NCBI GenBank assembly: GCA_021805265.1
Contig: JAJZFR010000259.1
Location: 1-12,664, forward strand
DNA length: 12,664 nucleotides
Source: Acidobacteriota bacterium
GTDB taxonomy: Bacteria > Acidobacteriota > Terriglobia > Terriglobales > Acidobacteriaceae
Direction: 5' to 3'
This document shows, in pieces, positions 1 to 6,251 of this stretch. Made by a program: the position numbers and the translations under genes. The notes below the pieces were generated by a model, which made no database searches, was not told the origin of the DNA, and saw nothing but the letters and a program-made list of their open reading frames with translations. Position 1 is the stretch's first letter. Each line of letters begins with the position of its first letter.

Positions 1-28
1 CCAATCCGGGCACCAAATCCCTGTAAAG

Positions 29-853
29 TCAATTCCAGCGGCTGCGGTCGTTCAGGTCCTCACCCTCGTCCTCGATCAGCCGTCCCTGGCCGTCAAAGCG
101 AACCGTGCGCCCCTGCTTTCGCATGTAGACCTGAAACCGGGCCGCCGCGCGGCGGCGCTTCCAGCGGTAGTAGCGATTGCGCAATCCGTACCAGGTTTCG
201 CTCAGGCTGAAGAAGAGTCCCCTGCGCGGCGCAAGGCGAAGATAGAGATACGCAGCCAGCGCGCCTCCCAGTTGAGCAAAGGCGAATACGCGCTGCTCGC
301 CGAAGGTCTCAGCCAGCGCGATCAGTCCATAGATCATGGCCAGATAGCGGGCCTTGATGCCCAGCACAAAGAAGAGCCGGAACTCCATGTCTCCGTAGAG
401 AACGCCGATGGCGGTGATCAGGCCGAAGATGCCGCCCATACAACCTGTGAGCAGAACCAGCCCCTGAGGATGACCGCTTAACTGACCCACCAGAAAGATC
501 AACACCGCAGTCAGCGCGGCACCCAGGACCGAAGCGGCATAGAGGCCGCTCAGCCAGCGCCCCGAGTGCATCGACTCCAGAAATCCCGCAAGAAACCAGA
601 GCGAAAGCAGCTCGAGCAAAGTCCCCAGCAGGGAGAGGTGGACGAAACTGTAGGTCAGAGGCTGCCAGAGCTTGCCGGTCAAAAATCCCAGCGGATCAAG
701 CCCCAGCCAGCCGACCAGCGACGGGCCACCCGGCAGACGCAGAGAACCGGCGATGAGCAGTGCAAAATACGCGCCAAGATTCCACAGAACCAGTTTGCGC
801 GTGGCTCCGGAAAACTCCGGAAATGCGAATTGAGCCGTGCGAAAGCCGGGCAT
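29..853 (-). CDS. Rhomboid-fold membrane protein, probable catalytically dead pseudoprotease
   Basis: 274 aa with about six hydrophobic segments (roughly residues 22-38, 66-92, 101-124, 130-152, 159-182, 188-207) and a basic, then acidic, cytoplasmic-looking tail from about 208. The pattern matches the rhomboid family: TYSFVHLSLLGTLLELLSLW resembles the first conserved segment, TGCMGGIFGL (136-145) sits where active rhomboids have GxSGxxxG, and AQLGGALAAYLYL (193-205) sits where they have the catalytic His (AHLGG). Here the Ser position is Met139 and the His position is Gln194, so proteolysis is not expected. Known inactive rhomboids (iRhoms, derlins) bind and route membrane clients; a similar role here is inference. 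The ATG follows GAGAGG (859-864) with a 5-nt spacer. It lies 78 nt downstream of the M28 peptidase gene on the same strand, so the two may be cotranscribed. Confidence 0.8.
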   Translation of the reverse strand: MPGFRTAQFAFPEFSGATRKLVLWNLGAYFALLIAGSLRLPGGPSLVGWLGLDPLGFLTGKLWQPLTYSFVHLSLLGTLLELLSLWFLAGFLESMHSGRWLSGLYAASVLGAALTAVLIFLVGQLSGHPQGLVLLTGCMGGIFGLITAIGVLYGDMEFRLFFVLGIKARYLAMIYGLIALAETFGEQRVFAFAQLGGALAAYLYLRLAPRRGLFFSLSETWYGLRNRYYRWKRRRAAARFQVYMRKQGRTVRFDGQGRLIEDEGEDLNDRSRWN

Positions 854-931
854 GATCGCCTCTCAGTAGCTTTGAGGGTATACCGCAGGCGGGTGCGCTG
901 TCATGCCCGCGATCCCGTTTCATCAGCCTTT

Positions 932-2461
932 TCAGGATGCCGGTTCCCAAGCGGAACGCTGTGCCGTTACGGCTGGCTGGGGCACCGTGACCGTGGTCAC
1001 CAGGCTGGCATGCCCGGCGGCGTCCACAGTCCTTACCCCGAAGATCACGTTGTCCTTCGAGATGGGCACGGTCAGGGTGACCGCCTGGCTGGCCTCCTCG
1101 GGCGCGGCAACCGTCTTGCCGTATTGCCAGTCTGCCGAGTCCGTCCGCCGCCAGACCAACTCATAGTGGAAGCCCGCGGCGGGGACAGGCTGCGGAGCGT
1201 CCCAGCTCAGGGTGGTTCCGTTCTCCAGCTTTTCCGTGTGGATTTTGAACCCGGTCGGCACGCCCGGCGATGCGGCCAGCGTTCCCAGGGTCGCCGCGTT
1301 CAGCTTTGCCACATTGGCCACGTAGCGGAAGTCCACAAAGCGGAGCAGGTCGCCGAACTGAATGCCATTCTCGATGCGTACGTTCTGGTGCTGGTGGTTA
1401 AAGTCCTCGCGCCACTCGGTGAGTCGCACGGCGGCAAAACCCTGCTGGTTGAAGCTGGTGTGGTCGCCGCCGCGCAGATAGCGATCCGGGCGGGCAACCA
1501 GAAATGCGGAAAAATCCGGCGCGCCATGCAGCCCGCTCAGATACGTCTGGCCCGCCAGCGCGACGGCGCGTGCGAGCTGTCGGCTGGGCGCGTCCTCGAC
1601 CAGTCCCAGGGCGCGAATTCGTCGCGCCTGATCCGGTGTCGCCGTTGTCGGAATGCCCTCGGAAAAGACGCGGATCCGGTCCTTCAACTGGAGCTTGTCG
1701 CCCGGCGTGGTATTGCCGCCAACGATGTCGTTGTTCAGAACCCCTTCGAGATGCCAGCCCTCCGCGCGCGCCAGCTTCGCCAGATGGGAGGAGCCGTACA
1801 GCCCCTGCTCCTCACCCGCGACGGCCACAAAAACAAGCGAGGCGGGCCAGTGCTGTTTCAGGCTGGCCTGGGAGAGGACGCGTGCGCATTCGAGCGAAAC
1901 CGCGACACCGGAGGCATCGTCATTGGCTCCCGGAGCCGCGCCGTGATCGTCGCTGTTGTCCGAGTCACGTGAATCGTAGTGGCCGGTCACCAGGTACATC
2001 CGCGCCGCCTGCGCGGCATCCTTGCCACGCAGGATCGCATACACGTTGGTGATGGTCGTCGGTCGCGCGACGCGGCTTGAAACCGGCTGCACGAAGGTAT
2101 CCCGCCTGACCTCCAGACAGCCGCCGCACTCCTTCGATATCTGCTCGAACTGCGCAAAAATCCAGTCCGCCGCAGCGGTCGCTCCCTGCCCCGCTGGCAG
2201 GTCTGTTTCCATGCTTGAGAGTGTGCTCCGTGTGCCAAAACCAACCAGCGTGGTGATGATCTTCTCGATACGCGCCGAGGATACCTGGCGCAGCGCGGCG
2301 GCTATGGCCGGGTCGGGCGCAGCAGCCTTCAGGGGAGCGCCGTAGAGCTGGTAGTCCGCGCGACCCGCCTGCGTGACCGGGGACGCAGTCTGAGCCACGC
2401 CGCTTGCCGGCAGCAGCGTAGCGACCAAGGAAATCGCGAACAGACGCAAACAAATCTTCAT
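932..2461 (-). CDS. Secreted M28-family zinc peptidase (aminopeptidase-like) with C-terminal fibronectin-III-like domain
   Basis: 509 aa. The frame opens further upstream, but I start at ATG 2461: it gives a clean signal peptide (MKICLRLFAISLVATLLPASGVA, cleavage expected before QTA) and has GGAAAGGG (2471-2478) 9 nt upstream. All M28 co-catalytic zinc motifs are present: GHYDS (His161), GANDDASG (Asp181/182), AGEEQGLYGS (catalytic Glu217, ligand Glu218), NNDIVGG (Asp245) and GGDHTSFN (His334). A CxxC pair lies at 112-115. From about 401 to 495 the sequence is beta-rich with fibronectin-III character (TTLSWDAP, FHYELVWRR, FGVRTVDAAGH), probably a substrate- or surface-binding appendage. It likely removes amino acids from peptides in the periplasm or outside the cell; the substrate is not readable. 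It is divergent from the LysW-like gene and upstream of the rhomboid-like gene on the same strand. Confidence 0.9.
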   Translation of the reverse strand: MKICLRLFAISLVATLLPASGVAQTASPVTQAGRADYQLYGAPLKAAAPDPAIAAALRQVSSARIEKIITTLVGFGTRSTLSSMETDLPAGQGATAAADWIFAQFEQISKECGGCLEVRRDTFVQPVSSRVARPTTITNVYAILRGKDAAQAARMYLVTGHYDSRDSDNSDDHGAAPGANDDASGVAVSLECARVLSQASLKQHWPASLVFVAVAGEEQGLYGSSHLAKLARAEGWHLEGVLNNDIVGGNTTPGDKLQLKDRIRVFSEGIPTTATPDQARRIRALGLVEDAPSRQLARAVALAGQTYLSGLHGAPDFSAFLVARPDRYLRGGDHTSFNQQGFAAVRLTEWREDFNHQHQNVRIENGIQFGDLLRFVDFRYVANVAKLNAATLGTLAASPGVPTGFKIHTEKLENGTTLSWDAPQPVPAAGFHYELVWRRTDSADWQYGKTVAAPEEASQAVTLTVPISKDNVIFGVRTVDAAGHASLVTTVTVPQPAVTAQRSAWEPAS

Positions 2462-2470
2462 CGTGGACAT

Positions 2471-2478
2471 CCCTTTCC
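2471..2478 (-). promoter_or_regulatory. Shine-Dalgarno deciding the M28 peptidase start
   Basis: GGAAAGGG on the minus strand, 9 nt before ATG 2461. It abuts the alternative upstream ATG (2470) with no spacer, which favours the downstream start and an immediately N-terminal signal peptide. Confidence 0.6.
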
Positions 2479-2556
2479 AGTAAATTCTCCACAGCGTACA
2501 TGAGGTCGGCACCGACGGCGAATGGCGCTTTTTGAGGACCGTCGCGCTTGCGGGGC

Positions 2557-2585
2557 TTGACCACGAGGCGCTCTTTGGCTAAAAC
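2557..2585 (+). promoter_or_regulatory. Candidate sigma70-type promoter for the LysW-like operon
   Basis: TTGACC (2557-2562), a 17-nt spacer and TAAAAC (2580-2585) resemble a -35/-10 pair (5/6 and 4/6 matches). The predicted transcript would begin near 2592 and have a leader of about 77 nt before ATG 2669. The -10 lies inside the inverted repeat at 2575-2592. This is pattern matching only. Confidence 0.35.
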
Positions 2586-2592
2586 TAGCCAA
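2575..2592. repeat. 7-bp perfect inverted repeat over the candidate -10 element
   Basis: TTGGCTA, AAAC, TAGCCAA: two perfect 7-bp arms with a 4-nt centre in the divergent region between the M28 and LysW-like genes. It could be an operator that blocks the putative LysW-operon promoter. A short RNA hairpin at the transcript start is less likely. Confidence 0.45.
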
Positions 2593-2654
2593 GTCGAGCC
2601 ACATCTTGATGTCATCATACTGCTCAGCGCTTCTGTTCCGCGGATGCAGTGGGA

Positions 2655-2664
2655 AAGGAGGAGG
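2655..2664 (+). promoter_or_regulatory. Strong Shine-Dalgarno fixing the LysW-like start
   Basis: AAGGAGGAGG ends 4 nt before ATG 2669. The upstream in-frame ATGs at 2606 and 2609 would add a 21-residue extension unlike the family, so 2669 is chosen. Confidence 0.75.
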
Positions 2665-2668
2665 CACA

Positions 2669-2866
2669 ATGCCCAATTGCCCGGAGTGTGAAACGCCGCT
2701 TGATTTTACCGAAGACGAAGTGGACGAAGGCGACATCGTAGCCTGTGACGAATGCGGTGCCGAATTCGAGATTGTCGCAACCGAGCCGCTCGAACTTGCC
2801 CATGTGGACGGCGACGATCCGACCGACGACGACGAGAATTTTCTGGATGAAGAAGAAGAGGAATAA
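2669..2866 (+). CDS. LysW-like acidic zinc-ribbon protein (possible amino-group carrier) with poly-Glu tail
   Basis: 65 aa, extremely acidic. Two knuckles, CPEC (4-7) and CDEC (26-29), flank an acidic loop and are followed by GAEFEIVATEPLEL. This layout and wording match LysW/ArgW, small proteins that carry alpha-aminoadipate or glutamate on a C-terminal Glu during lysine or arginine synthesis. Classical LysW ends in EDWGE; this protein instead ends DENFLDEEEEE, with a terminal Glu but no Trp-Gly. No lysX, lysZ, lysY, lysJ or lysK homologue is nearby. It could therefore be a diverged carrier or a LysW-derived zinc-ribbon protein with another role. The stop codon overlaps the next start (TAATG), indicating translational coupling to the exported protein at 2866. 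Family assignment is fairly secure; carrier function is uncertain. Confidence 0.8.
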   Translation: MPNCPECETPLDFTEDEVDEGDIVACDECGAEFEIVATEPLELAHVDGDDPTDDDENFLDEEEEE

Positions 2867-3252
2867 TGCCTTTGCAGACCACCGCACGACCCGCGTTCCA
2901 CCTGGCTGCCGCCCTGGCAACCTTTGCGTTGTTCGCGATTCCGATTTCAGCTCTGCTGCTTGCGCCCACTGTATCTCTGGGGCAGAACTTTGGCCAGCGC
3001 AGCATCGCGGGCAAGGTGGTGGATGATCGCGAAGCGCCCGTCAGCGATGCAACCGTCTTTCTGGAAGACCTGAAATCCAAAAGCGTTCGCAGCTTCACCA
3101 GCACCTCCGACGGCTCCTTCCGTTTTGCTCAGATCGGCATGGTGGACGACTACGAAGTGTGGGCGCAAAAAGGCAAGCTCAAGAGCAGCGTCAAATCGAT
3201 CAGTTCCTTTGATTCCCGGACCGAGCTGCACTTCGATCTGAAGCTGAAATAA
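2866..3252 (+). CDS. Exported carboxypeptidase-regulatory-like (transthyretin-fold) protein
   Basis: 128 aa. Residues 1 to about 39 are a long signal peptide or N-terminal anchor (hydrophobic core about 13-33, then SLGQN). The remainder, about 46-127, looks like a single carboxypeptidase-regulatory-like beta-sandwich: the opening RSIAGKVVDDREAPVSDATV is typical, with TSTSDGSFRFAQI as the central strand pair. Such domains occur in many exported Acidobacteriota and Bacteroidota proteins as adhesion or structural modules and have no enzymatic residues. The ATG overlaps the stop of the LysW-like gene by one base, with GAGG just upstream, so the two are cotranscribed and probably translationally coupled. 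It ends 38 nt before the convergent gluQ stop; I see no convincing terminator there, only a 4-bp CGCC/GGCG hairpin at 3271-3283. Confidence 0.8.
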   Translation: MPLQTTARPAFHLAAALATFALFAIPISALLLAPTVSLGQNFGQRSIAGKVVDDREAPVSDATVFLEDLKSKSVRSFTSTSDGSFRFAQIGMVDDYEVWAQKGKLKSSVKSISSFDSRTELHFDLKLK

Positions 3253-3290
3253 TCCCCGCATAGCGGTAGCCGCCGACTTGGCGAGAACCG

Positions 3291-4235
3291 TCAGGCGACC
3301 ACTGGCAGCCCGGCGGAGAGAATTTTCATCGGCGTTATGCCTCGCTGACGCAGGGCGCGCAACGCCAGCGCGTCGTGCCGCTTGGCCAGCCGCTGGCCAT
3401 TGTGGTCGGCCACCAGTTCACAGTGAAACCAGTTCGGCGCGGGGTAACCCATGGCGCGCAACAGCAATATCTGCCGCGCGGTAGACTTCAGCAAATCGGC
3501 CCCGCGGACCACTTCGCTGATCTGCATCATGCCGTCATCGACCGCCGAAGCCAACTGGTAGCTGGGCACATTGTCGCGACGCCACACCAGGAAATCGCCA
3601 AAGTCCTTGCCCGCTACAAATCGCTGTGGACCGAGATTCAGATCGTGGAACTCGACCGCAACCCCGTCGGGAACGCGAAATCGCCAGTTCACATTTTCCG
3701 GCGTGAAGCGGCTCGATGTTGGCCCAGGAAGCTGCGCCAGCTCGACATCAAAGCTGCGACAGGTGCCGGGGTAGATCGGCTCATCGTCGGTCGCTCCGCC
3801 CGGCGCATCCCCTGAAGCGCCTTCGTGCGGAGCCGAGGCCGCCAGCGCCAGATCTTTGCGCGTACACCGACACGGATAGACATAGCCCCGCCGGATAAGA
3901 CGGCGCAGCGCCGACTCATAAATCTCATGGCGTTTGCTTTGCAGATAAGGCCCATAGGCCCCAGGCTTCTCCTGCCTGTCAGACCTGTCCGGACCCTCCT
4001 GCCAGCGAATCCCCAGCCAGCGCAGGTCCTCGATGGCGGCATCGGCAAACTCCGCCCGACTGCGCTCCGGGTCCAGATCGTCCATTCTCAGAATGAGCAC
4101 TCCACCCGCTTCTCGGGCGCGCTGGCTCGCCGTCCAGAAGGTCCGCGCATGGCCCACATGCAACAGCCCGGTCGGCGACGGCGCCAGACGCCCTCGATAG
4201 CCACCCTGCGGAAGCTCAGAAATCAATGTGCCCAC
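3291..4235 (-). CDS. gluQ: Glutamyl-Q tRNA(Asp) synthetase (GluQ-RS)
   Basis: 314 aa, a truncated class I glutamyl-tRNA synthetase paralogue without the anticodon-binding domain. It activates glutamate and attaches it to queuosine-34 of tRNA(Asp). Visible landmarks: RLAPSPTGLLHVGHARTFW with the HIGH motif as HVGH (26-29), RMDDLDPERSR, GKDFGDFLVWRRD (209-221), and QRLAKRHD (281-288), the KMSKS-like loop. The GluQ-RS zinc site is recognisable as Cys122, Cys124, Tyr155 and Cys159 (CRC ... YPGTC). The loop between Cys124 and Tyr155 is about 19 residues longer than the equivalent in E. coli YadB and is Ala/Gly-rich. The start is GTG at 4235; no strong Shine-Dalgarno precedes it, so a TTG three codons in (4226) is possible. 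It lies 93 nt downstream of the Y-family polymerase on the same strand. Confidence 0.92.
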   Translation of the reverse strand: MGTLISELPQGGYRGRLAPSPTGLLHVGHARTFWTASQRAREAGGVLILRMDDLDPERSRAEFADAAIEDLRWLGIRWQEGPDRSDRQEKPGAYGPYLQSKRHEIYESALRRLIRRGYVYPCRCTRKDLALAASAPHEGASGDAPGGATDDEPIYPGTCRSFDVELAQLPGPTSSRFTPENVNWRFRVPDGVAVEFHDLNLGPQRFVAGKDFGDFLVWRRDNVPSYQLASAVDDGMMQISEVVRGADLLKSTARQILLLRAMGYPAPNWFHCELVADHNGQRLAKRHDALALRALRQRGITPMKILSAGLPVVA

Positions 4236-4328
4236 GCTGCCAGTCTACCCATCGCAGGCTGCCAAGGCTACCGTCAACGGGATGTCTTCCTTGGTTCACG
4301 GCAGGCAAACAGGAGGCTCAACCGCGTC

Positions 4329-5702
4329 TCAAAAAATCTCTGGAATAGAAGCAAAGGCGATGCGCGTCGGGGCTGCCTTGAGCGCAGCCATCATGCTTGC
4401 CGGAGCGAGAGTGCTGAATCCATACTTGTTGTTCAGCGCGTCCATGGCTTCGGCCAGGCGGCGGCGCTGGCGCGCTCCGTCCTGCGCGTCAAACAGCGTG
4501 AGGGTGTGCACGGCCTCGGCCACCAGTCCCCCCAGCACTACCGAGACGAAAAACGGGTGCTGGTGGTTTGCGCCCCGCGGTCGCGTCTCCCAGAGTTTGC
4601 GGAGCGCGAGGATCAGCGTCGGATTGTCCTGACACTCGATCAATCTTGTTTCGCTCGACCAACTTTCGCCGCGCCCCGGCCCAAAAGCCGAAGCCGAGCG
4701 CACCGGAGCCTTGCCCACGAAACTCAGCGTGACTCCAATACGGCTGGCCCACAATCGCTCTTTGCGCATTCGCATCGCCGCCCGGTGTAACAGTTTGTGC
4801 GCCACCGACCAGGCAGAGTCGAGGTTGCGCATCTCCGGCGCGAGCACATGCTGGTGGCCCATGGATTTGGCGTGTTCCTGTTCCTCGAGGTCAAAGTTTT
4901 CGCCGCGCAACCAATACCAGAGCCGCTCGCCCCACACCGAACCCCACAATGCGCCTGCCTGCTCGCGCGACCGCTCCATCAGTTCCGCCATGGTGCGGAC
5001 CCCCTGCGCATTCAGCCGCTTCTCGGTCCGAGCTCCGATGCCCGGCAGGTCGCGCAGCTCGAGGCCGAGCAGCGCACTGCGCAGAACATCCGGCGTCAGC
5101 GCCACCAGACCATCGGGTTTTTCCATGTCGCTGGCTATCTTGGCCAGAAAGCGATTGGGGGCCAGGCCGACGGAGCAGCGCAGGGTTCTACCCGCCTGCT
5201 CGCGCACCGCCTGCTTCACCCGCTCCGCCAGCTCGAGCGCCGCCAGCAGGGGGCGCTCGCGACCCATCAGCCGACAGGCCATTTCGTCGATGGAAAGCAC
5301 CGCAGTGACGGGAAGGCAGCTTTCCACCGCCGCCACAATCCGATGGTGATACTCGACGTACAGCTCGTGGCGCGCCTCGACAAAGACGATCCCAGGGCAC
5401 TTTTCCCGCGCCTCGCGCACCATGGTTCCCGTCTTCACCCCACAGGCCTTTGCCTCATAACTGGCGGCAATGCAGCAGGTGGTGTCGGCCTGGAACGGGA
5501 CCACGCCGACAGGCTGACCGCGCAACTCCGGCCTCTCCTCCTGCTCGACAGAAGCAAAGTATGAGTTCAGGTCCACAAAGAGCCAGTTCACCTCCGGGAG
5601 GCGAGATGCCGGCTTCTGAGCTGGCCAACTCTGCCCCGCATCAGCCGCGCCCTCCTGCTTCTCGGCCCTGGCGTCCCGCAGGGAGCTTGAGGCGAAACCC
5701 AT
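4329..5702 (-). CDS. Y-family translesion DNA polymerase (DinB/UmuC-related)
   Basis: 457 aa. The open frame extends to a TTG at 5750, but ATG 5702 has an ideal GGAGGG 6 nt upstream, so it is chosen. Catalytic motifs are intact: FVDLNSYFASVEQ (Asp44), PFQADTTCCIAASYEAKACGV, LSIDEMACRL (Asp139 and Glu140) and GLAPNRFLAKIASDMEKPDG. A helix-hairpin-helix thumb follows (LRDLPGIGARTEKRL, about 216-230), then a little-finger region (about 280-405) and a tail, ALNNKYGFSTLAPASM, of the kind found in UmuC-like proteins. The retained acidic triad argues against the inactive ImuB subfamily. It inserts nucleotides opposite damaged template bases. No imuA, dnaE2 or lexA-like gene is adjacent, and I see no canonical CTGT-N8-ACAG box upstream. 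The exact subfamily is unsettled, so no symbol is given. Confidence 0.9.
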   Translation of the reverse strand: MGFASSSLRDARAEKQEGAADAGQSWPAQKPASRLPEVNWLFVDLNSYFASVEQEERPELRGQPVGVVPFQADTTCCIAASYEAKACGVKTGTMVREAREKCPGIVFVEARHELYVEYHHRIVAAVESCLPVTAVLSIDEMACRLMGRERPLLAALELAERVKQAVREQAGRTLRCSVGLAPNRFLAKIASDMEKPDGLVALTPDVLRSALLGLELRDLPGIGARTEKRLNAQGVRTMAELMERSREQAGALWGSVWGERLWYWLRGENFDLEEQEHAKSMGHQHVLAPEMRNLDSAWSVAHKLLHRAAMRMRKERLWASRIGVTLSFVGKAPVRSASAFGPGRGESWSSETRLIECQDNPTLILALRKLWETRPRGANHQHPFFVSVVLGGLVAEAVHTLTLFDAQDGARQRRRLAEAMDALNNKYGFSTLAPASMMAALKAAPTRIAFASIPEIF

Positions 5703-5708
5703 GGCGAA

Positions 5709-5714
5709 CCCTCC
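5709..5714 (-). promoter_or_regulatory. Shine-Dalgarno deciding the polymerase start
   Basis: GGAGGG on the minus strand with a 6-nt spacer to ATG 5702. It makes this ATG preferable to the TTG 16 codons upstream, which has no comparable site. Confidence 0.7.
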
Positions 5715-5752
5715 ACGCCCTATATTCGCCTTGCTTTCGCTTTTTTGCAAGT

Positions 5753-5763
5753 GGAAAATTTCC
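5753..5763. repeat. Short palindrome upstream of the polymerase gene
   Basis: GGAAAATTTCC: two 5-bp arms around a single central base, about 50 nt upstream of the polymerase ATG. Its position would suit an operator. It is not a known LexA box, and 5-bp arms can arise by chance. Confidence 0.25.
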
Positions 5764-5920
5764 CATGTTCAACTCAGGCGCATGGGTGCTACACTTGGCC
5801 TGCCTATCCACAATCGTTCTCTATTGATCTACGCGACAACCGCCGATGAACAGATTGCGTCTAATAATAGGTACGTAGGAAGGTACGCGGGTACGGATTG
5901 ATAGATACAGGATATTGAAG

Positions 5921-6073
5921 ATGCATTCACTGATACACACGCTGTTTTCGGCAGGAACGATACTGGCAGTGATCATCACTGCGGCGGTGGGAGTGCTGCT
6001 GTTCTGTTGTGTCGGCTGTGCCCACTGTTCGTGCAAGGAAAAGGACGAAATCTTCCGCCGCAAGTCAGCCTGA
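5921..6073 (+). CDS. Probable 50-aa Cys-rich single-span membrane microprotein
   Basis: Starts ATG CAT TCA and ends TGA at 6071-6073. AGGA (5909-5912) lies 8 nt upstream of the ATG. The product has a polar N-terminus, a hydrophobic span of about residues 12-28 (TILAVIITAAVGVLLF), a cluster of five cysteines (29, 30, 33, 36, 38, as CCVGCAHCSC) and a charged tail (KEKDEIFRRKSA). The cluster directly follows the membrane span, so it could bind metal, be acylated or form disulfides. The positive-inside rule suggests the charged tail is cytoplasmic. I do not recognise a family. The antisense frame over the same bases shows no protein-like features. The case for a real gene rests on the ribosome-binding site and the organised membrane-plus-Cys architecture. 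Confidence 0.55.
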   Translation: MHSLIHTLFSAGTILAVIITAAVGVLLFCCVGCAHCSCKEKDEIFRRKSA

Positions 6074-6128
6074 AACAAGCCGTCCGCCTGCATGAGCCAC
6101 GGCGATCATGGGCTGGCTGTGCGGTACT

Positions 6129-6187
6129 GGTCAGGCAATGGGTCATGCAATCAATGGGTCCCGCGATCCCTGGGTAATGCAATCGCT
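6129..6187. repeat. Degenerate 16-bp tandem repeat, about 3.7 copies
   Basis: Units begin GGTCAGGCAAT (partial, 6129-6139), GGGTCATGCAATCAAT (6140-6155), GGGTCCCGCGATCCCT (6156-6171) and GGGTAATGCAATCGCT (6172-6187). GGGT and (G)CAAT recur in phase every 16 bp. It lies in a 178-bp non-coding stretch between the 50-aa gene and the 3' end of the PIN gene. No associated gene reads through it sensibly. Confidence 0.6.
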
Positions 6188-6251
6188 CGGCTGGCCCGAT
6201 CAACATTCCCTTTTACGCGGCTGTCGCGGTGCCATATCTCATTCTGCGGAT

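Larger units (their letters stand above)
5703..5920. other. Intergenic region between the polymerase and the 50-aa gene
   Basis: This 218-bp region is AT-richer than its surroundings and separates divergent genes. It contains the polymerase Shine-Dalgarno, the GGAAAATTTCC palindrome, a possible -10 for the rightward gene (TCTAAT, 5860-5865, no good -35) and three GGTACG copies at 5870, 5882 and 5890. A frame from 5701 to 5901 is open on the plus strand but lacks a ribosome-binding site and overlaps the polymerase start. Confidence 0.4.

Noticed and set aside
877..884. GGTATACC palindrome before the rhomboid-like gene
   Set aside because: An 8-bp palindrome is expected by chance at this scale. 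No matching -35 was found for TATACC as a promoter.
566..1972. Plus-strand open frame of 468 codons
   Set aside because: It is antisense to the M28 peptidase, which carries all family motifs. The product is rich in Arg, Gln and Gly with no domain, as expected from the complement of GC-rich coding sequence.
4262..4294. CCAAGG/CCTTGG inverted repeat between the polymerase and gluQ
   Set aside because: Six-base arms around a 21-nt loop and no T-run; too weak to call as a terminator or operator.
3825..4790. Plus-strand open frame of 321 codons
   Set aside because: It runs antisense across parts of gluQ and the polymerase gene, both strongly supported. Composition is Arg/Gln/Ala-rich and it has no ribosome-binding site.
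5701..5901. Plus-strand 66-codon frame at the polymerase start
   Set aside because: It overlaps the polymerase start region, has no Shine-Dalgarno and shows no recognisable protein features.
5821..6093. Minus-strand 90-codon frame over the 50-aa gene
   Set aside because: No ribosome-binding site was seen and the composition is Ser/Thr-rich without a membrane or domain pattern. The plus-strand reading has a Shine-Dalgarno and a coherent membrane span.
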